Shown here one piece after another: positions 24,483-33,380 of a DNA stretch of 64,000 bases. Location: positions 1,488,001 through 1,552,000 of the forward strand of contig OZ220698.1 in the NCBI GenBank assembly GCA_965116555.1, written 5' to 3'. Source of the stretch: DAOUJH01 sp965116555 (GTDB taxonomy: Bacteria; Chloroflexota; Dehalococcoidia; Lucifugimonadales; QGNO01). How positions within the stretch are numbered: the first letter of the stretch is position 1; each line of letters begins with the position of its first letter. Below the pieces are notes generated by a model that was given only the letters and a program-made list of their open reading frames with translations, searched no databases and was not told where the DNA came from. A program made the position numbers and the translations under genes.

Positions 24483-25519
24483 TGGCGGTGGTCAACGTGG
24501 ACATCCCCGCGCTGAAGGCGCGTCACCCCCTTGGCGATGCGGTGGAGGCGTCGGGGGTCAGGCTCAGGGGACGGGGCAGGGTCCGCCAGGGCGTCTGTCC
24601 CTTCCACGACGAGGCGGAGGGGAGCTTCACGGTGTACGAGGACTCGCAGCGGTTTTATTGCTTCGGCTGCGGCGAGGGCGGGGACGTCCTGGACTTCATC
24701 CGGCGGTCGGAGGGGTTGAGCCTCCCGGAGGCCATCGCCCGTCTGGACGGAGGAGCTTACCCCGTCGTCTCCCGTCCCACTCCGGCGCAGCGTCGGCAGG
24801 CGACGCCGATTCCCCCCAGGGACCCGGGCTTGCTGACGGCGGCGGGTCGGTTCTACGCCGGGCAGCTTAGCCGCCACCCGGCGGGGCTGGGGTACCTGGT
24901 CTCGCGGGGTCTTGGCCTTGACGCCGCGGTGCGGCTTGGCCTTGGCTTCGCGCCGGGCCTTGGCTTGCGGGACGCCCTTGAGTCCGCCGGCTTCACCGCC
25001 GCCAGGCTCAGGGACTCCGGGCTGTTCACCGAGCGGGGTTCGGAGCGGTTCGCCGGCATGGTGGTCGTCCCGGAGCTCTCCGGCGGCCTTGTCCGCTGGC
25101 TCGTGGGGCGGGCGGTCGATCCCGACCGGACTCCCCGCTTCCAGGCCCTTCCCGGCCCCAAGCCGGTGCTTGGGCTTGGGCGTCTCGGCCCCGCGCCGCC
25201 CCTTGCGGTGATGGTCGAGGGCGTCTTCGACTGGCTTGTCCTTGCTAGCTGGGGCCTTCCCGCCGTCGCCGCCCTGGGCACTCAGGGAATCGAGCGGGTC
25301 GCCTCTGCGCTGCGGGGCTGCCCCAGGATCTTCCTCGCCTTCGACAACGACGAGGCGGGGCTTGAGGCCACCGAGATGCTAGCAGGCTTGCTTGGCCGGC
25401 GCTCCGCCGCCGTCACCCTACCCCAGGGCGTCGGAGACGTGGCCGAGCTTGCTTGCCTTCCCCACGGCCGCTCCCTCTTCCTCCGCTTGCTTGCACGGGC
25501 GGCCCGCTCCGCCCGCTAG
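24482..25519 (+). CDS. DnaG-type primase, short
   Basis: 345 aa. A CHC2 zinc-finger with CPFHDEAEGSFTVYEDS, then RFYCFGCGEGGDVLDFI (Cys-x2-His...Cys-x2-Cys) occupies about residues 36-80. The core follows (FYAGQLSRHPAGLGYLVSRG), then a Toprim domain with VMVEGVFDWL and IFLAFDNDEAGLEA, the acidic metal-binding motifs. It makes RNA primers for DNA replication, probably of the mobile element. It is shorter than chromosomal DnaG and lacks the helicase-binding C-terminus. Confidence 0.85.
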   Translation: MAVVNVDIPALKARHPLGDAVEASGVRLRGRGRVRQGVCPFHDEAEGSFTVYEDSQRFYCFGCGEGGDVLDFIRRSEGLSLPEAIARLDGGAYPVVSRPTPAQRRQATPIPPRDPGLLTAAGRFYAGQLSRHPAGLGYLVSRGLGLDAAVRLGLGFAPGLGLRDALESAGFTAARLRDSGLFTERGSERFAGMVVVPELSGGLVRWLVGRAVDPDRTPRFQALPGPKPVLGLGRLGPAPPLAVMVEGVFDWLVLASWGLPAVAALGTQGIERVASALRGCPRIFLAFDNDEAGLEATEMLAGLLGRRSAAVTLPQGVGDVAELACLPHGRSLFLRLLARAARSAR

Positions 25520-25627
25520 CTTCCCCCACTCCCCCACTTACCTCTACCAGGCCTCCCCGGCCCTCGCTTGCTTGCGGGACCTCGCTCCCGCCCTACACAC
25601 CCCACTCTCACCCCCAAAGGAGGTGCT

Positions 25628-25672
25628 ATGCCAATTTCTCGACGGGCTACGCCCGCCCACGGCTTCCCGTAG
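25628..25672 (+). CDS. SD-led 14-aa mini-ORF before the rad52-like gene
   Basis: AAAGGAGG lies 4-5 nt before ATG, and the reading is MPISRRATPAHGFP then TAG. It lies in the 209-nt gap before the Rad52-like gene. It is a leader peptide candidate; nothing else supports it. Confidence 0.35.
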   Translation: MPISRRATPAHGFP

Positions 25673-25728
25673 AGGGAACCCGCTTCGCTTCAGTCACTAA
25701 GGAACGAACACCAAGGAAGGAGAAAGAG

Positions 25729-26559
25729 ATGTTCAACAGGAACGGAAGCAACAACGGCGCCCACGAGGACGCCGCCGCCATCCCCTCCGGGCACGAGCTG
25801 CTCTGGGACGGGCTCCCGCCCGCGGTCATCGAGAAGCTCGGCCAGCCCCTCGACCCCGCGCTGGTCTCCCAGCGCAAGGGCCGCAAGGGTCGCGTCTACG
25901 ACTACCTGGAGGGACACCTCGTCATCGCCCAGGCGAACGAGATCTTTGGCTTTGGAGGCTGGGGTTACGAGCTGGCCGGGGACGTGACCCTGCGCCAGTT
26001 CGAGACCATCAATGCCGAAACCGGTGAGGTGAAGCTCACCACCGCCTACAGCGCCCCGGTGCGGGTCATCGTGCCCGGCGCGCCACCCCGCACGGACATC
26101 GGGTTCAGCTGGGTGGCAGGCGATACTGCGGACGACCACGAGACCGCCTGCAAAGCTGCCGTAACCGACGGCATGAAGCGGGCCTTCCGCAGCTTCGGGA
26201 ACCGCTTCGGCAACGGCCTCTACGGAGACCAGCCGTCGGCGAGCGCTCCCCAGCAGGAGCAGGTTCCCGCGCCGTCGCAGGCTAGGGCCAACCGCAACGG
26301 CAGGGCCGGTCAGGCCAAGGGCGGCAACAGGTCGCAGGCCCAGTCCCGCAGCGACTCTCAGGTGGAGAAGCTGCGCAAGCGGCTCTTCGAGATCGCCAAG
26401 GAGCAGGGACTCGACGAGGAGCAGGTGCGGACCGCCGTGGAGAAGCGGACGGGCAAGGGCCTCGATGACCTGACGGCCGCCGAGCTGGGGCCGCTGGTGG
26501 AGGCCGCCGCCAACAAGCTGCAGCAGATGCAGCAGGAGCAGGCCGCAAAGGCAGCCTAG
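25729..26559 (+). CDS. Rad52/Rad22-like single-strand annealing protein
   Basis: 276 aa. Residues about 30-165 contain GRVYDYLEGHLVIAQANEIF, GFGGWGYEL, then DDHETACKAAVTDGMKRAFR, SFGNRFGNGLYG, the signature of the Rad52_Rad22 DNA-annealing fold found in phages and conjugative elements. The rest is a Gln/Ala/Asn-rich linker and a helical C-terminus (KLRKRLFEIAKEQGLDEEQV). It anneals complementary strands during recombination, probably with the SSB and nuclease encoded downstream. AAGGAG precedes the ATG. Confidence 0.85.
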   Translation: MFNRNGSNNGAHEDAAAIPSGHELLWDGLPPAVIEKLGQPLDPALVSQRKGRKGRVYDYLEGHLVIAQANEIFGFGGWGYELAGDVTLRQFETINAETGEVKLTTAYSAPVRVIVPGAPPRTDIGFSWVAGDTADDHETACKAAVTDGMKRAFRSFGNRFGNGLYGDQPSASAPQQEQVPAPSQARANRNGRAGQAKGGNRSQAQSRSDSQVEKLRKRLFEIAKEQGLDEEQVRTAVEKRTGKGLDDLTAAELGPLVEAAANKLQQMQQEQAAKAA

Positions 26560-26587
26560 CTCGCAGGGTCTGACCTGGTTCGGAATC

Positions 26588-26630
26588 GAGCGGGGTGGTC
26601 TTCTTCCAGAAGGCTGCCCTGCTCTCTTAC
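26588..26630 (+). terminator. Hairpin after the rad52-like gene
   Basis: GAGCGGGGTGGTC (26588-26600) pairs along its length with GGCTGCCCTGCTC (26612-26624), including G-U pairs, with a short TCTT tail. Likely terminator or attenuator. Confidence 0.45.
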
Positions 26631-26657
26631 CTACAGGACTAACCAAGGAGGTCTGAA

Positions 26658-26832
26658 ATGACCACGAACGTTACCTATACACCCTGGGGCTGGACGAAGG
26701 ACGTTGTTGAACTGGCAGAAGGCGTCTGGCGGGTCTCCACTCCCTCCCACGGCGGGCTGAAGCTCAGCCGGGAGCGGTGGAACGAGCTTCCCGCCGACCT
26801 CCGTGACGCCATGTTCACCCAGACCTTCGCCG
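26658..26832 (+). CDS. 5' exon of a split DUF7007-like gene
   Basis: 58 codons plus one base, from an ATG preceded by AAGGAGG. It reads WGWTKDVVELAEGVWRVSTP, then SHGGLKLSRERWNELPADLR, a small-domain pattern I associate with DUF7007-type mobile-element proteins. The frame is interrupted at 26833 by a group II intron beginning GTGCG. Ligating base G26832 to A29831 forms a GAG codon and continues the gene as ...FTQTF-A-E-E-D-C-E-E. Full product 163 aa. Reading straight through would give a spurious stop about 23 nt into the intron. Confidence 0.7.
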
Positions 26833-27289
26833 GTGCGCCGCGTAACGCGGCATAGGATACCTAACTCAGCTAGGAAGAACTCGGAGAACAGTTCTTGGGT
26901 CAACCGACCTACCTGGACGTGAAAACCGAAAGGGACAACAGCATGTCGGTAAAGCGGCTACAGCCCCAAAGCGTTGTAAGGCTGGTTCCGCAAGACCCGC
27001 GCGATATGGTGAAAGCTAGACTGCCTGAACCCCAGTTCCCAAGTGGTGATGGTCTCACCCGTCGGTAGAACGCTTGTATCCCGACGCCACTCATTGCAAC
27101 GGCCGCTCGGCGAGACCGATGCAACTCCGATGAGCGGACGATGACCAACGAGGTCTATCCAAGGGGACGAACGGGGCACCTACAGTCGCGCTAGAACGTC
27201 CTATGTCGACGACGGAAGGGGAATACGGTACAAGCGACACTCGGGCATCAAGGTCGGGTCACAAATGACTTGGGTCGTGCACAAACTTC

Positions 27290-27709
27290 TCATTGCGAGG
27301 GAACAGGAGTAACCCCCACAATTGGCACAATCTGACCCCTACTCACGACGTCCCGGTCTCCTAGGGGTGCCCGCAGTGGAACATCAACGCTAACTGGAAC
27401 AGGTTGACAACCTCGAAACGGTGTGGAGAAGACGACTACTTCGAGATGTACTTCGTCGGCTGTCTCCCGCAGTGACAACACATGTGGGGCTGGGGCTCCA
27501 ACGCACGAATCAACCGAGATCGGGAGCCACTGTTGGGGATGCAAATCCACTGCCTTCACCACCTCCACTTCGCTGCGCCACACACCCCCACCGAGGTAAT
27601 ACCACGCCAGAAAACAGGCCGCAAAGACCACCAGGGCAGTTATTACAACTGCAACGACTAAGGAGCCTAGGCGACCGGGCAAGAATCCTCTTGCCTCTCT
27701 ACTCGTCAT
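27290..27709 (-). CDS. Antisense membrane-anchored cargo protein in intron 1
   Basis: 139 aa on the strand opposite to the intron. GGAG lies 6 nt before the ATG. The protein has a basic N-terminus (MTSREARGFLPGRLG), one hydrophobic helix (about 15-42) and an extracytoplasmic domain with two Cys (SCVGAP and FRGCQPVP) that could form a disulfide. No family recognised. The gene occupies the segment absent from intron 3, so it was probably acquired by the intron. A longer upstream extension to 27883 reads through conserved intron sequence and is rejected. Confidence 0.65.
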   Translation of the reverse strand: MTSREARGFLPGRLGSLVVAVVITALVVFAACFLAWYYLGGGVWRSEVEVVKAVDLHPQQWLPISVDSCVGAPAPHVLSLRETADEVHLEVVVFSTPFRGCQPVPVSVDVPLRAPLGDRDVVSRGQIVPIVGVTPVPSQ

Positions 27710-27933
27710 AAGGTCTCCTCTGGTTGGCCGCGCCTTGCCATTGGGTTCACTCCCCGTGGTACCACGCTGAGAATAACTGAACCAAATCCCCACAGTCAAC
27801 GGAACGCGGGATGGCCTACGGGGGGAAACCCCTATGGTCACGGAGTCCTCGTAGTAGTCCGAGGACGGGAAAGCCGTCCACATGGCGAAGGAGGACAGGT
27901 GGTTTCGACGAACAAAGCAGGGAGGTATGCAGA

Positions 27934-29724
27934 ATGCAACAAGCCGAAACTGTACTGAACGTCATACGCGAACGCGGAGAACGAAGATTGCCGCTGGAGA
28001 ATATCTATCGGCTGCTTTACAACCGGAACCTTTACCTGCGGGCCTACGGTCGCATCTACTCAAACCAGGGAGCTACTACCAAAGGCGTCACCGCAGAGAC
28101 CATGGACGGTATGTCGCTGGCGAACATCGACCGCATCATCGAAGCCTTGCGCTACGAGCGGTTCAGGTGGACGCCGGTGCGTCGGGTCAACATTCCCAAG
28201 CCTAATGGCAAGACCCGCGCCTTGGGCATACCAACGGGGCCGGACAAGTTGCTGCAAGAGGTCATCCGGATGATTCTGGAAGCCTACTACGAGCCGCAGT
28301 TTTCTGACCGCTCCCATGGCTTTCGGCCCAACCGGGGTTGTCACACTGCCCTGAGCGAAGTGGCACGTACCTGGACGGGAACCCGCTGGTTCGTCGAGGG
28401 CGACATCAAAGGGTGCTTCGACAACATCGAGCACGATGTCCTGTTGTCGATGCTCAGCGAGAAGCTCCACGACAACCGATTCCTACGCCTGCTCAAGCAC
28501 CTACTGAAAGCAGGCTACGTCGAGGATTGGAGGTATGGCCGTACGCTGAGCGGTACCCCGCAAGGCGGCATCGTCAGCCCCATCCTCGCCAACATTTACC
28601 TAGACCGGTTGGACAAGTACGTCGAGACGGTGCTGATTCCAGCACACACCCGAGGTACAGCCCGGAGGCGCAACCCTGCGTACACACGACTGAAGAACCA
28701 AGCGACCTACCACCGGAACAAGGGCCACCACCAAATGGCTAAGCAACTGCGCCAGCAATCACTGCAACTGCCATCCGTGGACCCCTTCGACCCGGCATAC
28801 CGCCGGTTACGCTACGTCCGCTACGCAGATGACTTCCTACTGGGCTTCATCGGGCCAAAAGCCGAAGCCGAGCAGATACGAGAGTCCCTGGAGACGTTCC
28901 TGCGCGACTCGCTCAAGCTGGAGCTATCCAGGGAGAAGACTCTCATAACCCACGCCACCAGCCAGGCGGCGAGGTTCCTCGGTTATGAACTCATGACCCA
29001 ACAGGCTAACGACAAACTCGACCGCAACAGACGGCGAAAGGTCAATGGCATCATAGGGCTACGAGTTCCCGCCAAAGTCATCGAACAACACTGCCACGCA
29101 TACATGCGGAACGGCAAACCAGCGCACCGCAACCACCTCATACACGACACGGACTACACGATCGTAGATAGGTACCAAGCGGAGTTCCGGGGCGTCGTCG
29201 AGTATTACCGGCTCGCCATAAACGTCTCCCATTTTGGGAAGCTGCAATGGATTATGAGCCAGTCGCTAACCAAGACCTTAGCCAGCAAGCACAAGACCAC
29301 ATCCGCGAAAATCTACCGGCGCTTCAAGAGCACCGTACAGACCGCGTCTGGGGTACGAGCTTGTCTAGCGGTCGTGGAACAGCAGGGGGTTGGGAAGCCC
29401 CCACTCGTGGCACAGTTCGGTGGTATACCCCTGAAGCGGGACAGGCAAGCCGTCCTCGTAGACCAGAAGCCCCAACGGTACAGGACTGAACGCAACGAGC
29501 TCACCAAACGGCTCCTAGCGGACAGATGCGAGATGTGCGACTCAACGGTGAAGGTAGAAATTCACCACATCCGCGCACTTCGCGACCTGAACGTGAAGGG
29601 CCAACGGGAAAAGCCCAAGTGGGTACAACTCATGGCGGCGCGAAAACGCAAGACCCTCGCGGTCTGCCGGACGTGTCACATGGACATCCACCACGGGCGA
29701 TTCAATCCGCAGAAGCAGACATAA
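27934..29724 (+). CDS. ltrA: Group II intron reverse transcriptase/maturase with HNH
   Basis: 596 aa, start set at 27934 after GGGAGGT; upstream in-frame codons are intron RNA. RT landmarks: NIPKPNGKTRALGIPT, FRPNRGCHTAL, FVEGDIKGCFDNI, GTPQGGIVSPILAN and VRYADDFLLGF (Tyr297). The X/maturase region follows, then an HNH nuclease with CEMC (Cys532), VEIHHIRAL and CRTCHMDIHHG. It splices and mobilises its host intron by target-primed reverse transcription. All motifs are intact, so it should be active. Same length as the intron 3 protein. Confidence 0.9.
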   Translation: MQQAETVLNVIRERGERRLPLENIYRLLYNRNLYLRAYGRIYSNQGATTKGVTAETMDGMSLANIDRIIEALRYERFRWTPVRRVNIPKPNGKTRALGIPTGPDKLLQEVIRMILEAYYEPQFSDRSHGFRPNRGCHTALSEVARTWTGTRWFVEGDIKGCFDNIEHDVLLSMLSEKLHDNRFLRLLKHLLKAGYVEDWRYGRTLSGTPQGGIVSPILANIYLDRLDKYVETVLIPAHTRGTARRRNPAYTRLKNQATYHRNKGHHQMAKQLRQQSLQLPSVDPFDPAYRRLRYVRYADDFLLGFIGPKAEAEQIRESLETFLRDSLKLELSREKTLITHATSQAARFLGYELMTQQANDKLDRNRRRKVNGIIGLRVPAKVIEQHCHAYMRNGKPAHRNHLIHDTDYTIVDRYQAEFRGVVEYYRLAINVSHFGKLQWIMSQSLTKTLASKHKTTSAKIYRRFKSTVQTASGVRACLAVVEQQGVGKPPLVAQFGGIPLKRDRQAVLVDQKPQRYRTERNELTKRLLADRCEMCDSTVKVEIHHIRALRDLNVKGQREKPKWVQLMAARKRKTLAVCRTCHMDIHHGRFNPQKQT

Positions 29725-29830
29725 ACCACTGGAGAGCCGGATGCGGTGAAAGCCGCACGTCCGGTTCGGAGGGGGGTCGACGGAAAAGTGCCCTGAACAG
29801 TCAGGGTAACTCGCCGGCGGCCTACCCTAC

Positions 29831-30147
29831 AGGAGGACTGCGAGGAGCCCATTGTGCGGGTCCTCCTGGGCCTGGGCGACGACCGGGAGAGGGAGATGGC
29901 ATTCAAGGTGGCTGGCTACTTCGACCGGTACGCTCCTGCCCTACCCCACCTGAGGGCCGCCGCTCCCCAACCGCACTTCCACGTCGTCGCCTACTGGGGC
30001 GGCTACGGCACCGATCCCTTCGGGCATTTCGACACCAAGGAGGAGGCGGAAGCCTTCGCCGGCGACGGGAGGAACCGCAGGGACTACGGGAAGCTGGAGG
30101 CCGTAGAGTGCGAGAGGAGCCACAACGGGAAGGGGTGCAAGCCATGA
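29831..30147 (+). CDS. 3' exon of the split DUF7007-like gene
   Basis: It continues the frame after intron 1 (EEPIVRVLLGLGDDREREMA, then FKVAGYFDRY, VVAYWGGYGTDPFGHF and a Cys-containing basic end ECERSHNGKGCKP). Translation from any internal codon would miss the N-terminal domain, so expression should depend on splicing. Its stop overlaps the next gene's start (ATGA), so an unspliced message would also lose coupling to that gene. Confidence 0.7.
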
Positions 30148-30524
30148 CCACCAAGACAAGGGACAGACCACGGAGCCTTCCCAGCACGACCACCAAGCTG
30201 AAGACCGAGCTAGGCAGCCTCTTCGTCACCGTCTCGACGGACGAGGACGGCGAACCCTTCGAGGTCTTCGGCTTCTTGGGCAAGGGCGGGAGTTTTAAGC
30301 ACGGCGTCACCGAACTGGCCTGCCGCTTGACCTCCCTGCACCTGCGCAGGGGCACTCCAATCGAGGAGATCATCCACCAGATCCAGGGCATACAGGAGAT
30401 GGCGCCCTTCTGGAACAAACTGGGCGAGGGCAGGAGCGTGCCCATCCACGGCCTCGGCGACGGCATCGCCCACATCCTCAGGGCCCACCTGAAGGCCAAG
30501 GAGGAGAGGGAGGCGGCCGCATAA
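30144..30524 (+). CDS. Stand-alone TSCPD-like protein
   Basis: 126 aa, start overlapping the previous stop by ATGA. TELGSLFVTVSTDEDGEPFE, VFGFLGKGGSFKHGVTELAC, RLTSLHLRRGTPIEEIIHQI and QGIQEM mirror the TSCPD domain found at the C-terminus of B12-dependent ribonucleotide reductases, ending in HGLGDGIAHIL. The Cys residues of the reductase version (TGCGK, GGCAS) are replaced here by TELGS and GGSFK. It is a small domain that may bind nucleotide-related ligands or partner proteins; role in the element unknown. Confidence 0.7.
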   Translation: MTTKTRDRPRSLPSTTTKLKTELGSLFVTVSTDEDGEPFEVFGFLGKGGSFKHGVTELACRLTSLHLRRGTPIEEIIHQIQGIQEMAPFWNKLGEGRSVPIHGLGDGIAHILRAHLKAKEEREAAA

Positions 30525-30567
30525 GCACCCTCATCTCTCACCTAACGGACACAAGGAGGCACAGACG

Positions 30568-30988
30568 ATGATAACCACGACGGACAGCGACAGGGCGGAG
30601 GTCTTCTCCCGTCCTGCAGCACGGCTTGACGGCGACGGCAACATCGAGGTGCGGGCATCGGCGGCCCTGGGCTGCCGCCGCGCTCTCTGGTACGCCGCGA
30701 CCGGATACGAGCCGACGAATCCCCCGAGCGACGACTCGCTGACGGCGATGGAGGCGGGCAACGCCCTGGAGCCGGTGGTGGTGCGGGCGATGGAACGGGC
30801 TGGATGGAAGGTGGACGCCGCCGACCTCCAGGACCCCAAGCAGGTGGCCGTGAGAGTAGGCCCCAACCTGCTGGTCACGGGACACCCCGACGGCACGGTT
30901 CGGCTTCCGCTATCGGAGGACGAAGCTCCGCCGCAACCCTTCCTCTTCGAGGGCGAGCCGGACACCCCCGCCTACGGCGACCCGATGG
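30568..30988 (+). CDS. 5' exon of a split Cas4/RecB-like nuclease
   Basis: 140 codons plus one base. Seen: Cys36 in ALGCRRALWYAATG (the first iron-sulfur Cys of Cas4/AddB-type nucleases) and GHPDGTVRLP with Asp108, the catalytic Asp of PD-(D/E)XK. The frame is cut at 30989 by a group II intron, two codons before the expected ExK motif. AAGGAGG lies upstream. With the 3' exon the product is 365 aa. The unspliced message would give a truncated protein without the catalytic Glu and Lys. Confidence 0.8.
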
Positions 30989-33380
30989 GTGCGCCAAGAA
31001 GCGCATAGGTTGAATGTTCCAGATGTGGAACCCGGCCAGGAGTAGGCCGGTGGCTAGGGAAGCAGGCACGGGGGCCAGAGGCAGAACCGTGTCTGAAGCC
31101 TTCCCGACGATGTGGCGGCGGCCACCCTACCACGCCGCGCGCTGCTAGCCAGAGTGTCGTTACGGTTACGAAAGAAACTGCTGATTGAAGCGTCGCACGC
31201 CGAACCACCCGCTCACGGTAGGGCGAGGGTGGAGTCATCAGAATCTCTGTCTCCATCGGACAGAGATAGCTTCGTAAGAGGCAGGGATGCCGTACTCCCT
31301 TTGACCGGCATCCTCCGATGACGAGCGCGGCAAGGAGCCGTGCCAGACGTAAAGGCAGAACCTAACACGACATGGAGACGCAATCTACGTGAACTTGGGA
31401 ACCACGTTCGGCTCCCCAGCAACGGGGTAGGCCAGCCTGCGGCCAATGCCGGACGTGGGGCAGAGCCCTCGTAGTAGTCCGCGGTCGGGAAAGCCGGCCA
31501 CATGGCGAAGGAGGGCAGTTAGACGAGTGCAGAACACCAGCGAACTAAGCCAGAGGAGGGATGTATGAACCCGACAAAGATGGCAGAAAAGCAAAGGTTC
31601 TTGGCAACGACGGCCAGTGAGCATCCAGACCACAGGTTCTCCAACCTGTACGACCTGTTGCACTGGGACTACTGGATGCACATATCGGCTGAAAGGGTAC
31701 TGGCGCGACCGGGTAGCCAGACCGACGGCGTGGACAGCGTGACGCGGCTTGCGTTCAAGGAGGACTACGAGCGCCAAATGACGACGCTCATCGACCAACT
31801 GAAGCGTAAGACGTACAAACCGCTACCCGTCCGGCGAGTCTACATACCCAAGCACGATGGCAAACAACGCCCGCTGGGCATCCCCGCCCTGCGAGACCGC
31901 ATCGTGCAGGAAGCACTTCGGGCCATCCTCGACCCGATTTACGAGTCGGACTTCTACCGACACTCCTACGGCTTCCGGAAAGGTCGTCGCACAATGGACG
32001 CAATCGCAGTCCTGATGCCCATGTTCATCACCAGCGTGAAACACTACTACGTGATTGAAGGCGACCTCCAAAGTTACTTCGACACCGTCCATCATCGGAC
32101 GCTCATGAAGCTGCTACGGAGGAGGTTGAAGGACAAGGCGCTACTGGACTTGATCTGGAAATTCCTGAAATCGGGCGTGATGGAAGGGGGCCTCTTCGGG
32201 CGCACCGAATCCGGTGTGCCACAGGGAGGGATAATCTCCCCGCTGCTAGCCAACGTCTACCTCAACGAGTTTGACAAGTGGGCGGCGACGCAGTGGGACC
32301 TCGACCCGAACGCTAGACGACGGAGAAGGCAGGCAGGTCTCGGTAACTACAAGATGGTTCGCTACGCCGACGACTTTGTGGTCGTCAGCAACGGCACCAA
32401 GGCCGAGGTCAAGGCCACCAAACAGGCCATACAGCAGTTTCTAGAGAACAAACTCCACCTGACGCTCTCGGAAGAAAAGACGGTCATCACCCACGTCAAC
32501 GACGGCTTCGACTTCCTGGGTTTCCATATCCAGCGTAAGCCGGTCAATGGCAGGTGGGCCGTTCACCTTCAACCGACAGCCAAGGCCAAGGAGCGTGTGC
32601 GACGGAAGCTCAAAGACCTGACTTCCAGGAACTGGACTTGGATGGACGAGTACACCCGACTGACGACCCTGAACGCTATCGTGCGGGGCTGGGCCGAATA
32701 CTACCGGTACACCAGCTTCGTCAGCGACATTGCAGACATCACGCGGTTCGCGTGGTTCCGCTACCTCTATTGGTTGCGGGCGAAGCACAAGGGAAGCCAC
32801 AAGGGACAACTCATCCGTGAAAAGACCCGAATGCTCCACGGCAGAACCCGATGGCACGCAGAGGTGCGCGAAGGTGGTAACACGCTGGAAGCGTACCAAT
32901 GGCTCCCCACCAGACAGGAACTTGACCGCCAACGCTACCGACGGAAGGGGGAAGCGGGCTTCCCGCACCCTTACCTGACTGGCCACGCAACGGCGGTAAG
33001 CGACCATCCACAGGGAGAAACCGGCCCCGATGAGCGTCTTTACACGATACCTCTAGGGGTTAACAGTTCTAGGCGTGACGAACCTCTCGGCTATGCCGAG
33101 CAACGCCTCAGGGCCAAAGTGCGTGACGGCATGAAATGTCAACAGTGTGACGCACGGGCAGACCTACATGTCCATCACATCAAAGGCATGAAGTCCCACG
33201 CGCTGAAGAACCTGGTCACGCTCTGCCGGACGTGCCATAAGGCTGTACACCGTTCGAACCAACTACAAACCGTCTAATGGAGAGCCGGATGCCACGAAAG
33301 TGGCACGTCCGGTTCGGTAGGAGGGATGGCGCAAACCAGTCGGAGCAATCCGGCCATTGGCGGCGCTGTCCCTACCTAAT
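30989..33380 (+). mobile_element. Group II intron 2
   Basis: It begins GTGCGCC and ends ...CCCTACCTAAT. Domain V is at 33282-33315 (34 nt, GAGCCGG...CCGGTTC). It encodes the RT-HNH protein at 31565-33277. The segment with GTAGTAGTCC and GGGAAAGCCGGCCACATGGC upstream of the protein gene is shared with introns 1 and 3, but the protein is a clearly different lineage. Joining G30988 to T33381 gives V-V-E-I-K, completing the nuclease active site, which fixes both splice sites independently of the RNA consensus. Confidence 0.85.
31565..33277 (+). CDS. ltrA: Group II intron reverse transcriptase/maturase with HNH
   Basis: 570 aa, with GAGGAGGG before the ATG. RT landmarks: YIPKHDGKQRPLGIPALRDR, YGFRKGRRTMDAI, YVIEGDLQSYFDTV, GVPQGGIISPLLANVYL and VRYADDFVVV (Tyr267). 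A maturase region with WTWMDEYTRLTTLNAIVRGW and WAEYYRYTS follows, and a C-terminal HNH with CQQCDARADLHVHHIKGM and CRTCHKAVH (Cys525 onward). Complete motifs suggest activity. Its N-terminus differs from the other two intron proteins, so it entered the element separately. Confidence 0.9.
   Translation: MNPTKMAEKQRFLATTASEHPDHRFSNLYDLLHWDYWMHISAERVLARPGSQTDGVDSVTRLAFKEDYERQMTTLIDQLKRKTYKPLPVRRVYIPKHDGKQRPLGIPALRDRIVQEALRAILDPIYESDFYRHSYGFRKGRRTMDAIAVLMPMFITSVKHYYVIEGDLQSYFDTVHHRTLMKLLRRRLKDKALLDLIWKFLKSGVMEGGLFGRTESGVPQGGIISPLLANVYLNEFDKWAATQWDLDPNARRRRRQAGLGNYKMVRYADDFVVVSNGTKAEVKATKQAIQQFLENKLHLTLSEEKTVITHVNDGFDFLGFHIQRKPVNGRWAVHLQPTAKAKERVRRKLKDLTSRNWTWMDEYTRLTTLNAIVRGWAEYYRYTSFVSDIADITRFAWFRYLYWLRAKHKGSHKGQLIREKTRMLHGRTRWHAEVREGGNTLEAYQWLPTRQELDRQRYRRKGEAGFPHPYLTGHATAVSDHPQGETGPDERLYTIPLGVNSSRRDEPLGYAEQRLRAKVRDGMKCQQCDARADLHVHHIKGMKSHALKNLVTLCRTCHKAVHRSNQLQTV

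Larger units (their letters stand above)
26833..29830 (+). mobile_element. Group II intron 1, with inserted cargo
   Basis: It begins GTGCGCC and ends ...CCTACCCTAC. Domain V is the 34-nt hairpin at 29734-29767 (GAGCCGG, GAAA loop region, CCGGTTC), followed by domain VI whose CCTACCC strand carries a bulged A as branch point. The encoded RT-HNH protein is at 27934-29724. The 5' part is about 595 nt longer than in intron 3, its close relative, because of an insert at roughly 27206-27795. It lies in sense orientation inside the DUF7007-like gene, and excision restores the frame. Confidence 0.85.

Noticed and set aside
27710..27883. N-terminal extension of the antisense cargo gene
   Set aside because: It would translate conserved intron sequence (complement of the GTAGTAGTCC block), and the GGAG-led ATG at 27709 fits better.
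27811..27933. Longer start for the intron 1 reverse transcriptase
   Set aside because: These codons lie in conserved intron RNA. Start at 27934 gives the same length as the intron 3 protein.
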